Assembly: GCA_947469885.1 (NCBI GenBank)
Contig: CANIQT010000004.1
Coordinates: forward strand, 142,859-206,858
Source of the DNA: Bacteroidota bacterium
GTDB lineage: Bacteria; Bacteroidota; Bacteroidia; 2-12-FULL-35-15
DNA length: 64,000 nucleotides
Direction: 5' to 3'
Position numbers and translations under genes: made by a program. Under the pieces are notes generated by a model. That model saw only the letters and a program-made list of their open reading frames with translations, ran no database searches and had not been told where the DNA came from. This document shows, piece by piece, positions 16,549 through 25,444 of this stretch; the first letter of the stretch is position 1; each line of letters starts with the position of its first letter.

Positions 16549-17502
16549 TTACAAAAACTCAACAGTAAACTCTCCTTTGTTAACACCATCAGGATTATAC
16601 ACGATTAAAAAATGTTGAGTGGTTACATTTCCCAAATCGCTTGCCGATACAGTACCATGGCGACCAGCTGCAAGAGAAAAAAATGTTGCACCAATAGCAC
16701 CGTTTTTGGTATCCGACAAATAAAAACGTAACTCAGTTACTCCATCGTTTTCAATTAATAACTGAGCCGTTGCTTCAACGGTGCGCTCCACAATGGTGTA
16801 CATCATCAACTTTTTTACATGACCCTGAAACAGCATTTGCATAATGTTGCGAATAGTAGTTAAATCGAAAAACTGCCCAATCAAAATTTTATTGGTGATG
16901 AAATGTTGCATCAATGCCCCTAAATCGTTGTATTTTGCTTCGCACATCGCCACACGGGCAGTTTCCAACTCATTACTTTTTACTCCTGTTGCTTTTATAC
17001 TTGCTTTTTGTTTATTCAAAGCAGTGGTTATTAGTGTAAAAAAATCATCAACAGCAGTTTTCACTGCTGTTAAAGCTGCATCAGCTCCAATAGCCAAACT
17101 CAACGACCCGATAGCTGCAATCCGTTCCTCCTGTGTACCCACCTGAAATGGTCGGTGCCCGTTCGGAAACAGCGCATTGTAGCGGTCGCTTCCTTTTGCA
17201 TAAACCACCTGAATGGCGGCATCCCATGCGTTTACCGTAGTTTTTCTCAATAAAGCCAACAGGTTGGTTAAAGCAATGGTGTCGCTTAACTGCTGTCCTT
17301 TTTGAGTTTTCCATGCGGTGTACTTACTTATGTAGTTCAAATGAACTACTTCGTACACATTAAACAAAGCCAATATAAACAAATCGGCAATGCTCGCTTT
17401 CAGGGCTGCATAGTGTATCCTGGATACACGAAGCCCTAATCTGAAACTGCCTTGTGTGGCAATTTCGATGATGTCGGTTAAAAAAATCCATAATCTTCTC
17501 AT
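16549..17502 (-). CDS. conserved-looking hypothetical protein, 317 residues
   Basis: No signal peptide or clear membrane segment. The N-terminal 80 residues are Ile/Leu/Ala-rich helices. The middle holds YAKGSDRYNALFPNGHRPF followed by a helical region with a repeated IGADAALTAVKTAVDDFF pattern, and the C-terminal 90 residues look beta-rich (ELRFYLSDTKN, VTTQHFLIVYNPDG). I have a weak impression of similar architecture in other Bacteroidota hypothetical proteins, but no function. GC content is higher than in its surroundings. It ends in a terminator and is preceded by a possible 31-residue ORF. Confidence 0.75.
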   Translation of the reverse strand: MRRLWIFLTDIIEIATQGSFRLGLRVSRIHYAALKASIADLFILALFNVYEVVHLNYISKYTAWKTQKGQQLSDTIALTNLLALLRKTTVNAWDAAIQVVYAKGSDRYNALFPNGHRPFQVGTQEERIAAIGSLSLAIGADAALTAVKTAVDDFFTLITTALNKQKASIKATGVKSNELETARVAMCEAKYNDLGALMQHFITNKILIGQFFDLTTIRNIMQMLFQGHVKKLMMYTIVERTVEATAQLLIENDGVTELRFYLSDTKNGAIGATFFSLAAGRHGTVSASDLGNVTTQHFLIVYNPDGVNKGEFTVEFL

Positions 17503-17560
17503 GATTTCTATTTATTAAATTGTTATTATTTATTTATCCGCTATACTTATAATTATATAC

Positions 17561-17656
17561 TTACAACTCCATAGTGGCGGTTGAGGCTAAAGAGCGGTTT
17601 CTGGTTTTTAAATAAGTTGGCACCTGCTTATTACAGGCAAAATAAAGTTTTTTCAT
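17561..17656 (-). CDS. possible 31-residue small protein
   Basis: An ATG at 17656 opens a 31-codon frame (MKKLYFACNKQVPTYLKTRN...) ending in TAA, on the same strand as and 58 bases upstream of the 317-residue gene. It has a typical MKK start and mixed codons, but length alone makes chance plausible. It may be a leader peptide or a small gene paired with its neighbour. Confidence 0.35.
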   Translation of the reverse strand: MKKLYFACNKQVPTYLKTRNRSLASTATMEL

Positions 17657-17730
17657 GTTTTTAAGTTTTAAGTTAATTCAAAGGAACACTTTCCTTGGTA
17701 AAATGTTAAATTTTCGATTTTTAGAAATCA

Positions 17731-18150
17731 GGAATGCACCAAATCATTCTGTTTGGTGTTGTATCGGATTCAACAATGCGTCAAACCACTCTGTTTGGAG
17801 CATTCCTGACTTTAACAATGCGTCAAATCATTCTGTTTGGTGCATTCCCAATTTCCCAAAAGGCTCATTTTTTATTTTTGTCGGTTTTCCGAATTCAGGA
17901 ATGCGTCAAATCACCCTGTCTGGAGCATTCCTGACTTTAACAATGCGTCAAATCATTCTGTTTGGACCATTGCTGAACCCGATACAGAGCCAAATCAATT
18001 GATTTGGTGCATTCTGGAAATGGAAAAAGTGAAAAATGAGAATTGTTGATGTTTTTACTAACAAGAGGGAACAGAAAACCAACCGACATAGTTGTATTCC
18101 CTAAACGGGAAAACAATACATCAATTGATTTTGTTCATTCCCAAATTGGA
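17731..18150. repeat. 21-bp-register array 2 (42-bp double units)
   Basis: AATGCGTCAAATCATTCTG and TTTGGAGCATTCCTGACTT alternate with starts at 17731, 17752, 17773, 17794, 17815, 17836, then 17898, 17919, 17940, 17961, 17982 and 18003: exact 21-bp steps except one 62-bp step. A related block restarts at 18129, again six units later. Ends GAATGCACCAAATCA (17732-17746) and its complement (18000-18014) are perfect, and TGTATCGG near 17760 is inverted near 17980, so the core is one long palindrome. Confidence 0.9.
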
Positions 18151-18795
18151 AAAAACATCAAATTATTATAAAATGTCAAAGAACTAATGCGTAATGGTAA
18201 GCGTACTCGTTTGTGGAAGATTTACTTTTTTTTGCAGTAGTGTTTCAAATGGCAGATGGTTTTGAGTTTAGTAAATTTGTTTTTTGTTGGTAGTTGTTTG
18301 TTTTGTAAATTAGTTTTGATTCGTTTATTGGTAACCCTTTTTTTGGTTGTACTCTGTTTTTTTATTTAGGTTTCGTTTTTTGGTAATTATTTTTTGTTTT
18401 TATAGTAATAACGCAAAAAGTTAAAAAAGATACAGGGTTTTTGAAAATATATTTTAGGCTGCAACAGAAAGTGTGCCAAAGTTATTTTTTGAGTAACCTT
18501 TGCTTTCTAATTTTAATTGTATTATCCTTACACTCTCAAATGCTAATAGCATGATTTATGTTTTGAAAATACTCTTTACTCTTTTCATTTTTGATGATTC
18601 TATTTCTATTGCCCCATCCCTAATTTTACTCTTCTTTTTCTCTTCTTTTATTTTTTTAATTCTTACCAAAAGTACTTTATTACTTGCATTTGCAAAGGTG
18701 AAACAAAAAAAGAAGACCAGCCTCCGTACTTTTTGCTAAGCGCAAAAACAGGAGGCAAAATTTAGCGTTACTTTTCTTTTTTAAAATAAATACCA
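18151..18795. other. gene-free T-rich spacer
   Basis: About 640 bases with long T and GTTT runs. A copy of the phrase GTAAATTAGTTTTGATTCG at 18304-18336 recurs twice near 32100-32170. A hairpin sits at 18721-18755. The only longer ORF (18500-18739) is a low-complexity Phe/Leu/Ile string without credible coding character. The promoter of the T9SS gene at 18796 must lie here but I see no clear box. Confidence 0.5.
18721..18755. repeat. hairpin upstream of the T9SS gene
   Basis: CCTCC and GGAGG enclose TTTTTGC/GCAAAAA arms around a TAAGC loop, 40 bases before the ATG at 18796. It may be a leader hairpin or a terminator-like element without a T tract on the plus strand. Confidence 0.5.
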
Positions 18796-19818
18796 ATGAA
18801 AAATCTTTTATTACTATTCTGTTTTGTTTTAAGTTGTGTTTTTGGAAAAGCACAAAACCTTGTTCCTAATGGGAGTTTTGAGGTGTATGATACTTGCCCA
18901 AATAACTTAAGCCAAATTTCGTATGCTTTTCCATGGACTTTTCCATTTGGAACTTCTGATTATTTTAATTCCTGTGCTGGGTCTGGTTCAATAATAAGTG
19001 TCCCAACAAATTGGTGTGGACATCAATATGCGAGAACGGGTAATGGTTACGCAGGTTTTATTCTAAGAGATGGGGGTTACCTGGAATATCTTCAAGTTGA
19101 ATTAACGGATACTTTAATAGCTGGCAGAAAATATTGTGTGAGTTTTTATTTAAGTTTAGCTGACTCATTTGCTTATACAATTAGTAGTGTTGGTCTTTAT
19201 TTTTCAGATACTGCAATAATAGCCACCAATTATTATCCCTTACCCTATACACCTCAAATTCAAAATCCGCCAGCAGCATTTATTAATGAAACCGGTTGGA
19301 CAGAAGTATCGGGTAATTATATTGCACAGGGGGGCGAGAAGTTTATCACAATCGGGAATTTTAATCCTAACATATATCCTGATTCTTTACTTCTAAATAC
19401 TGATACCGTGCCCCATTTCAATGGAGGACCCTGTTGCTGGTATGATTATGGAAATGGAGATACAATTTATCATTCACCATGGTCATCATATTTCTATCTT
19501 GATGATGTTTCCATCGTTCATTGCGATTTGACTGAGGAAGCGGATAATTTGAATGATGATGTTGTTGTTTCTATTTACCCTAATCCGGCAAAATTATTAG
19601 AAACAATCACAGTGCAAATTCCCTTTCAGGGAGATATTCCAAACATTAATATAACAGATTTAGCAGGGAGAGAAATAAACAGTAAGAGTACATTTTTAAA
19701 AACAAAAAAAGAATATATTTTTCAAATACAACTAGTAAAGGGTGCAGAAGGTATTTATTTTATTTCAATTTATTTTAATAATAAACAGTATATAAAAAAA
19801 TTAATAATTATCAATTAA
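18796..19818 (+). CDS. T9SS type A secreted protein, galactose-binding-like
   Basis: The 340-residue protein has a signal peptide (1-19), an N-terminal beta-sandwich beginning NLVPNGSFEVYDTCP (a form common at the start of Bacteroidota surface proteins and resembling carbohydrate-binding modules), several cysteines, and a C-terminal T9SS sorting domain of about 85 residues (VVSIYPNPAKLLETITVQI to the basic end YIKKLIIIN). It would be exported by the type IX system. The ligand is unknown. The broken tail-fibre gene follows by 20 bases. Confidence 0.85.
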   Translation: MKNLLLLFCFVLSCVFGKAQNLVPNGSFEVYDTCPNNLSQISYAFPWTFPFGTSDYFNSCAGSGSIISVPTNWCGHQYARTGNGYAGFILRDGGYLEYLQVELTDTLIAGRKYCVSFYLSLADSFAYTISSVGLYFSDTAIIATNYYPLPYTPQIQNPPAAFINETGWTEVSGNYIAQGGEKFITIGNFNPNIYPDSLLLNTDTVPHFNGGPCCWYDYGNGDTIYHSPWSSYFYLDDVSIVHCDLTEEADNLNDDVVVSIYPNPAKLLETITVQIPFQGDIPNINITDLAGREINSKSTFLKTKKEYIFQIQLVKGAEGIYFISIYFNNKQYIKKLIIIN

Positions 19819-19838
19819 AAAACATAAAACAAAAAAAT

Positions 19839-22800
19839 ATGAAAAAAATTATCACAACGATAGTCATTGTTTTAATAATGATGCTATCGAATTTTAAAAT
19901 GAATGCGCAAGCAGATAACTTACTTGTGCATGTAGGACCACCAGCTTTTTATTTAGGTTGGGGCGCAGCGCAACTGACACCTTTAGATATACGACATGAT
20001 GGGTTAGCAGACATTAATTTTTACACAGGTGGTCCGCTTCCTCCTTTTCAACGAATGACAATTAAAGGTACTGGTTATGTTAACCCAGGCTTTGTAGGTA
20101 TTGGTCAAGGTTTCTTAGCACCCTTATCCTTATTACATGTTGATGGTACAAACAATTTAACAGGTGAAGTTTTCAGAACGGATTGCCCAATTGGTAGCGC
20201 AGCTGACCCAATAACAAGGTGGAGAATGTTTCGGACAGGAACAGAGCGAGGTACATTATGGAATCCGTGGGCAGATGTAAACTTTCCAGGACCAAACTCA
20301 TTATGGTTAAGATATACACCTAATGATTTTCTTTTGGATGCTCCTCAAGGTTCGTTTATTGTAAGGGGATGGACGAGGGATTTAAACGGAACAGATGGAT
20401 TAAATGAAGTATTTAGAACTACCACTTTAGGTTCTATGCTCGATTGGGATTTAACTCCTATGGGTGTAGACGGTTTGCAAATTACTACTCAGGATAAAAA
20501 TACTTTTTTTGATGCTAATATTGATTTGTTTACAGGACCAGGCGGAGAAACTACTGTGAAGTTGGACAGAAACGGTACAATTACAGGAAGACAGAATGCT
20601 TTTTTCGTAATAGGTCAACGCTATGGTATAGTGATGGATGCTAACATAACAGGTTCACCAAATCCAGGTGGTCCAATTTTGCATGAGCAGCATATTGTTT
20701 TTAAAATTAATAATTCTGAAGGAATGCGCGTGTGTCCTGGACCTCCAGATGTTAATGCCCAACATTTTGTACGAATAGGTGAAAACACATTTGACCCTAT
20801 TTTAGGGCTCGCGGGTATGGGCGCTGAAGCAACAAGGCGTTAGGATGTGGTGGATGATGCAAAGGACCCTCAGTTTCGTATTGCTTTCACTGATAATTTT
20901 GCAGCACCAGGATCAGGATTATATACAGATTTTCAAACAACTTCCAATGGTGATTTGGCAATTTTTCCTACAGATGAGATAACCCCTAATCAACGGTTTG
21001 TTGGTATACAAACACCTAGTCCGAATAATACATTGGAAATATTTTCAACAGCGTTAAGTCCTTGGAGTGCGGACCCTAGTGGGACAAGTGGTTTAAGGCT
21101 AACACACATGCCGGCAAATGCTATTACACATGCTAACCCAGGCAAAGGTGTACTTTCTGTAGATGCAAATGGGGATGTAATTTATGTGCCGGAGGGTGTA
21201 GCTCCTGCTGCTGCAAACTGAGGTACATCCTTAGATGCAACTGGTACGATAGTGCAATTGGGGGATGACTGTGCTAATCCAGGAGCTGCCAAATTATTAA
21301 GTAACCGGGAAATTCCGATGATGGATTTCAATCTAACACTTACTGGTCAGGACAACAATTCGGCAGGACTAGGCTCTATAGTTAATTCTTTAGGTATTGG
21401 TACAACCTGCCCTAATATGGTTGGAAGATTAACTGTTTATGAAAAGGACCCTGTAACGCTTACTGTACCGAACTCGCATGGAGTATATTCTCAAAATTAT
21501 GATGTTTTAGGAGTTAACGGAGTGGACGAAACTGGTGTTACGGGAGAAGCCCGAGGTCTGCAAATAAATCCAAGACCTAAAAATTACGGTGGAAAGTTTT
21601 ATGCAGAAGGGGCAACTGAGGATTTTGGTGTATATGGTAAAGCTGATGGTACGGTTACAGGAACTTTAGGAGCTGGGTATGGTGGAGTTTTTGAAGCAGC
21701 AAATGGATTTGCAACATCAGTTGGGGTTGCCGGGATATCGCAAAGTTCAGCTACAACAGGTGTTGGGGTGTCAGGTGCTTCATTCAATTCTGCCCAAACC
21801 AATACCGGGGTTTCTGCTGTTGCTGCTGGGACTACTACCTTTACTAATAGAGGGTTAATTGCAAGGTCAGGTGGTTCTTCTGTGCTTAATTATGGTGGTG
21901 ATTTTAACACAACAAATACTTCTACACTTTTTAACTATGCGGTAATCGCAAAAGCTGATAATGCTTCCATAATAAATTGTGGGGTATCTGGGATTGCAAA
22001 TGGACCTGCTACATCTATTAACTTTGGTATTTTCGGGCAGGCTACACCTGTTGGACCCAATAGTTATGCAGGGTTTTTTCAGGGAGATGTTTTTATTAAC
22101 GGACCTACTTTTGCAACCACCATTGGATATATCTCAGACCAGCAATTTAAAATAGATGTTGACAGTATCACCAATTCGCTCTCAATAATAAAAAATTTAA
22201 AACCTAGGTCTTATTATATGGATACGGCTGGTGCTGGAAATACCTATGGCTTTAACTTTTCAAGCAAGCGACAACTTGGTTTTATTGCTCAAGATGTAGA
22301 ACAAATATTACCAGAGCTAATAATACCTGGTCATAAGCCTGAAGTATATGATACATTGGGTAATATTGTAACCCCTTCTGTCGACTTCAAATCTTTGAAT
22401 TATATTGGATTTATTTCTCTTTTAACTAAAGGCATTCAGGAACAAAGCAAAACTATTGATAGCCTAAGAACTAATAATGCAAACATGCAAGACCAACTTA
22501 ATCAATTATCACAAATGATAAATGATTGTTGTAGTGCCAATCGTTCCCATGGTTCAAACATTAATAATAATAATTCGAATTCTACAACTTCTACAAATGT
22601 AAAACTAACAGACTCGCAAGCAATAGTGCTTGATAATGCAGTACCTAACCCTTTTGCGGAGCAGACTACCATCAATTATTTTTTGCCTGATGATGTGGGC
22701 AAAGCGCAAATGTTGTTTTATAATGCGGGTGGTAAGTTAATACAGTCGGTTGAATTAACACAGAGAGGACAAGGGCAGTTGAATGTGTTTGCACAGGATT

Positions 22801-22877
22801 TAACTAATGGTTTGTACACCTATACGTTGGTGGTGGATGGAAAAATATTTGAAACAAAAAAGATGGTGAAGCAATAA
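19839..22877 (+). pseudogene. tail-fibre/S74-chaperone T9SS protein interrupted by two stop codons
   Basis: One reading frame of 1012 codons is continuous except for TAG at 20841-20843 and TGA at 21219-21221; the three pieces are in the same frame and read as one protein. It has a signal peptide, a long Gly/Asn/Thr-rich repetitive surface region (phrases such as GVLSVDANGDVIYVP), a peptidase S74 intramolecular chaperone segment near the end (SDQQFKIDVDSI, LKPRSYYMD, QLGFIAQDVEQILPELI), a short coiled coil and a T9SS type A tail (PNPFAEQTTINYFLP to KKMVKQ). Without frameshifts between pieces this is a recent double nonsense allele, a sequencing problem, or readthrough. Two different stop codons make a single suppressor tRNA unlikely. 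Confidence 0.8.
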
Positions 22878-22891
22878 CACACCCCCCAACC

Positions 22892-22907
22892 CCCCTCTTG
22901 AGAGGGG
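22892..22907. repeat. REP-like CCCCTCT palindrome
   Basis: A perfect 16-bp palindrome CCCCTCTTGAGAGGGG preceded by a C-rich run, 15 bases after the tail-fibre stop codon. It belongs to the same class as the elements at 7754, 61468 and 61587. Confidence 0.65.
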
Positions 22908-22919
22908 AATTACTAACGC

Positions 22920-22962
22920 AAAAAAATCCAGCCCTTCTGTTTGAACAGCGGGATTTTTGTAA
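22920..22962 (-). terminator. intrinsic terminator of the small membrane protein gene
   Basis: Minus-strand arms AAAATCC and GGATTTT enclose a C/G-rich part and end in seven T, 20 bases beyond the stop codon at 22980. Confidence 0.7.
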
Positions 22963-22979
22963 ACTGTAAAGTGAAATAG

Positions 22980-23354
22980 TTATCTCCTTACTTTATGACC
23001 TTTGTGGTTAAAATAAGGGTCGTGAGACGAATGTTTGACATGTGCATGACGCTTAGCTCTTTCTTCATCAGCTGCAATTTTGCGTTTTTTAGCCAAACTG
23101 GTGCTAAACCAAGCAATGGCAATAACCAAAGCAAACCCAACTGCCATATAGATGTAGGACCTGATTTCTTCAGGTGTCATTTTCGATTGCTCTTCTTTAA
23201 TAGCATTCGCATTTTTGTTCACGTTTCCAAGACTCGGTCCGTCCTGAGCCATTGCATTGTAGGCAAATAGCATCATTGACGAAAAAAGTAAAGCACAAGT
23301 CCTTAATACTCTGTTCCGTCCATTTTCAAATTTGGTTCTGGCTGAAGTTTTCAT
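22980..23354 (-). CDS. small secreted/membrane protein, unknown function
   Basis: Taking the ATG at 23354 gives 124 residues: a long Arg-rich n-region, a hydrophobic signal ending in NAMAQ, a charged linker (NKNANAIKEEQSKMTPEEIRS), one membrane helix (IYMAVGFALVIAIAWFSTSL) and a cytoplasmic Lys/Arg/His-rich tail. An in-frame start exists further upstream (23432), but it adds a second hydrophobic stretch and is less likely. No family is recognised. It is divergent from the rimP operon. Confidence 0.65.
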   Translation of the reverse strand: MKTSARTKFENGRNRVLRTCALLFSSMMLFAYNAMAQDGPSLGNVNKNANAIKEEQSKMTPEEIRSYIYMAVGFALVIAIAWFSTSLAKKRKIAADEERAKRHAHVKHSSHDPYFNHKGHKVRR

Positions 23355-23514
23355 ATTATTCAATTTATTATATTTCATATTTCTAGAGATGGTTTTCAAC
23401 AATATGGCGACAAAGGTAGAAAAAAAAGTCATTAACCAACCACTCTCACCTCTATAGACGCAAATTACTTATAAAAGGTTGCATGTTGATAAAAATATAT
23501 TTTGGGCAGATAAA

Positions 23515-23546
23515 TTTGCATAATACAGGAACTTAGCTTACTTTTG
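23515..23546 (+). promoter_or_regulatory. promoter of the rimP-nusA-infB operon
   Basis: TTTG at 23515-23518 and TACTTTTG at 23539-23546 match the Bacteroidota -33/-7 pair with a 20-base spacer. The predicted leader is about 65 bases and contains a strong hairpin. Confidence 0.7.
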
Positions 23547-23570
23547 TACCCGTAAAACAGAAAGAGAGTA

Positions 23571-23597
23571 AAAGAGGGGACACGAGTCCCCTCTTTC
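23571..23597 (+). promoter_or_regulatory. leader hairpin upstream of rimP
   Basis: A perfect 11-bp stem AAAGAGGGGAC/GTCCCCTCTTT with an ACGA loop, extendable by GTAAAA/TTTTAC, followed by a T-rich stretch. It lies between promoter and rimP ATG and may act as an attenuator of this NusA-encoding operon. Confidence 0.6.
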
Positions 23598-23615
23598 TTT
23601 TACCTTGAGAATGAT

Positions 23616-24080
23616 ATGATTACGGTTGAAAAAATACAATTATTAACAGCAGCAAAATTAGCCGAAGGCACCGATTTTATTGTTGATATAAGTGTAAAAC
23701 AAGGCAATAAGATTACCATTTTGCTCGACAACGACAAAGGAATTTCGATAGCCAACTGCATAGCCATGAGTAGGTATGTAGAAAGTAATTTGGACAGGGA
23801 GGTAGAAGATTTTGAACTAAATGTGATGTCTCCGGGACTTACTGAACCGTTCAAAATTGCTCGTCAGTATCAAAAAAACATGGGCAGACAAGTGGATGTG
23901 GTAACCAAAGAAGGCAAAAAATGGTCGGGTAAGCTTATAAAGGCAGATGATGAAGGAATTGAGTTGGAAACCAGAACCAAAGAAAAAACAGAAAAAAACA
24001 AAGAAAAACACTTAGTAATCAGTAATATCAATTTACAATTTAATCAAATAAAAGAAACAAAACTAGTACTATCATTTTAA
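23616..24080 (+). CDS. rimP: ribosome maturation factor RimP
   Basis: The 154-residue protein has the two-domain RimP layout: an N-terminal alpha/beta domain with ISIANCIAMSRYVESNLD and the hallmark DFELNVMSPGLTEPFK, then an SH3-like C-terminal domain (QVDVVTKEGKKWSGKL). It assists 30S subunit maturation. It is the first gene of the conserved rimP-nusA-infB operon, with 12 bases to nusA. Confidence 0.94.
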   Translation: MITVEKIQLLTAAKLAEGTDFIVDISVKQGNKITILLDNDKGISIANCIAMSRYVESNLDREVEDFELNVMSPGLTEPFKIARQYQKNMGRQVDVVTKEGKKWSGKLIKADDEGIELETRTKEKTEKNKEKHLVISNINLQFNQIKETKLVLSF

Positions 24081-24092
24081 ACAGAAAAGAAA

Positions 24093-25343
24093 ATGGAAAC
24101 CATTAATTTAATTGAATCGTTCTCAGAATTTAAAGAAGTTAAGAACATTGACCGTCCAACACTTATGAGCATCATTGTTGATGTTTTTAAAAGTATGTTG
24201 TTAAAAAAATATGGCTCGGACGATAATTTCGACATTATTGTAAACCCTGACCGTGGTGATATTGAAATTTATCACAACCGCACCATTGTGGATGACGAAT
24301 TTGCTGAAGATAGTTTCGATTTCGACCCGGCTAAACACATTGGCTTGTCGGACGCTCACAAAATTGAACCTGATTTTGAATTAGGTGAGGATATTACTAC
24401 TCCCGTTAAGTTGGACGATTTTGGAAGACGTGCGGTGTTGGCTGTTCGTCAAAACTTGGTTTCCAAGGTAATTGAATTAGAAAAAGATAGTTTGTATAAA
24501 AAATACAAAGAAAAAGTAGGCGAAATTATGGTTGGAGAAGTATATCAAATATGGAAAAAGGAGTTGTTGATACTTGATGACGAAGGAAATGAGTTGATGT
24601 TGCCAAAAACAGAACAAATACCAACCGATTTTTTCAAAAAGGGAGATACCATTAAAGCGGTGGTTCAACGGGTGGAGATGAAAAACAATAGTCCAATTAT
24701 CGTATTGTCGCGTACTTCTGCCATTTTCCTTGAGCGTTTGTTCGAATTGGAGGTTCCCGAAGTGTTTGATGGATTAATTACCATCAAAAAAATTGTTCGC
24801 GAACCGGGCGAAAGAGCTAAAGTGGCGGTGGAATCGTATGACGACCGTATTGACCCAGTTGGGGCTTGTGTGGGAATGAAAGGTTCTCGTATTCACGGTA
24901 TTGTTCGCGAATTGAGAAATGAGAACATTGATGTGATTAACTATACCAGCAATCCTTCTTTATTTATTACCCGTGCGTTGAGTCCTGCAAAAATAACTTC
25001 GGTTAAAATTGACGAGGAAACAAAACATGCAGAGGTGTTCTTAAAGCCTGACCAGGTTTCGTTAGCAATTGGTAAAGGAGGGCATAACATTAAACTTGCC
25101 GGAAAATTAACAGGATACGAAATTGATGTGTATCGCGATACGGATATTGACACAGAAGATGTGGATTTAGAAGAATTTGCAGATGAAATAGAAAGCTGGA
25201 TTTTGGATTCGTTGAAAAACATTGGTTGCGATACAGCAAAAAGTGTATTGGAATTATCGAACGAAGAATTGGTGAAACGTACTGATTTAGAAGAAGAAAC
25301 AGTTAACGAAGTAAAACAAATATTACAATCAGAATTTGAATAA
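24093..25343 (+). CDS. nusA: transcription termination/antitermination factor NusA
   Basis: The 416-residue protein contains the N-terminal RNA polymerase-binding domain (1-130), an S1 domain (about 135-200, VGEIMVGEVYQIWKKEL), and tandem KH domains (VGACVGMKGSRIHGI and LAIGKGGHNIKLAGKLTGYEIDVY). It ends with a short acidic helix-hairpin-helix-like region rather than the full enterobacterial repeats. It modulates pausing, termination and antitermination. A block of 7-bp repeats separates it from infB. Confidence 0.96.
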   Translation: METINLIESFSEFKEVKNIDRPTLMSIIVDVFKSMLLKKYGSDDNFDIIVNPDRGDIEIYHNRTIVDDEFAEDSFDFDPAKHIGLSDAHKIEPDFELGEDITTPVKLDDFGRRAVLAVRQNLVSKVIELEKDSLYKKYKEKVGEIMVGEVYQIWKKELLILDDEGNELMLPKTEQIPTDFFKKGDTIKAVVQRVEMKNNSPIIVLSRTSAIFLERLFELEVPEVFDGLITIKKIVREPGERAKVAVESYDDRIDPVGACVGMKGSRIHGIVRELRNENIDVINYTSNPSLFITRALSPAKITSVKIDEETKHAEVFLKPDQVSLAIGKGGHNIKLAGKLTGYEIDVYRDTDIDTEDVDLEEFADEIESWILDSLKNIGCDTAKSVLELSNEELVKRTDLEEETVNEVKQILQSEFE

Positions 25344-25434
25344 ATAGCGGATAGCGAATAGCGAATAGCGAATAGTGGATAGGAATTGCCTATTGCCTTT
25401 TGCCTATTACCTATTGCCTATTAACTATTAACTA
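25344..25434. repeat. 7-bp repeat block between nusA and infB
   Basis: ATAGCGA-type heptamers occur five times, then ATTGCCT/ATTACCT-type heptamers six or seven times. AATAG in the first half is complementary to CTATT in the second with the same 7-base phase, so the block can fold into an imperfect hairpin. Confidence 0.8.
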
Positions 25435-25444
25435 ATAAAAATAT

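Noticed and set aside
17655..18049. three overlapping plus-strand ORFs in array 2
   Set aside because: All are open only because of the 21/42-bp period; each shifts between repeats and has no start context or family.
18500..18739. 79-residue hydrophobic ORF
   Set aside because: Low-complexity Phe/Leu/Ile string in T-rich spacer, no start context; judged a composition artefact.
21219..21221. TGA read as tryptophan or selenocysteine
   Set aside because: A TAG also interrupts the same gene, TGA ends the response regulator gene normally, and no SECIS-like hairpin is apparent.
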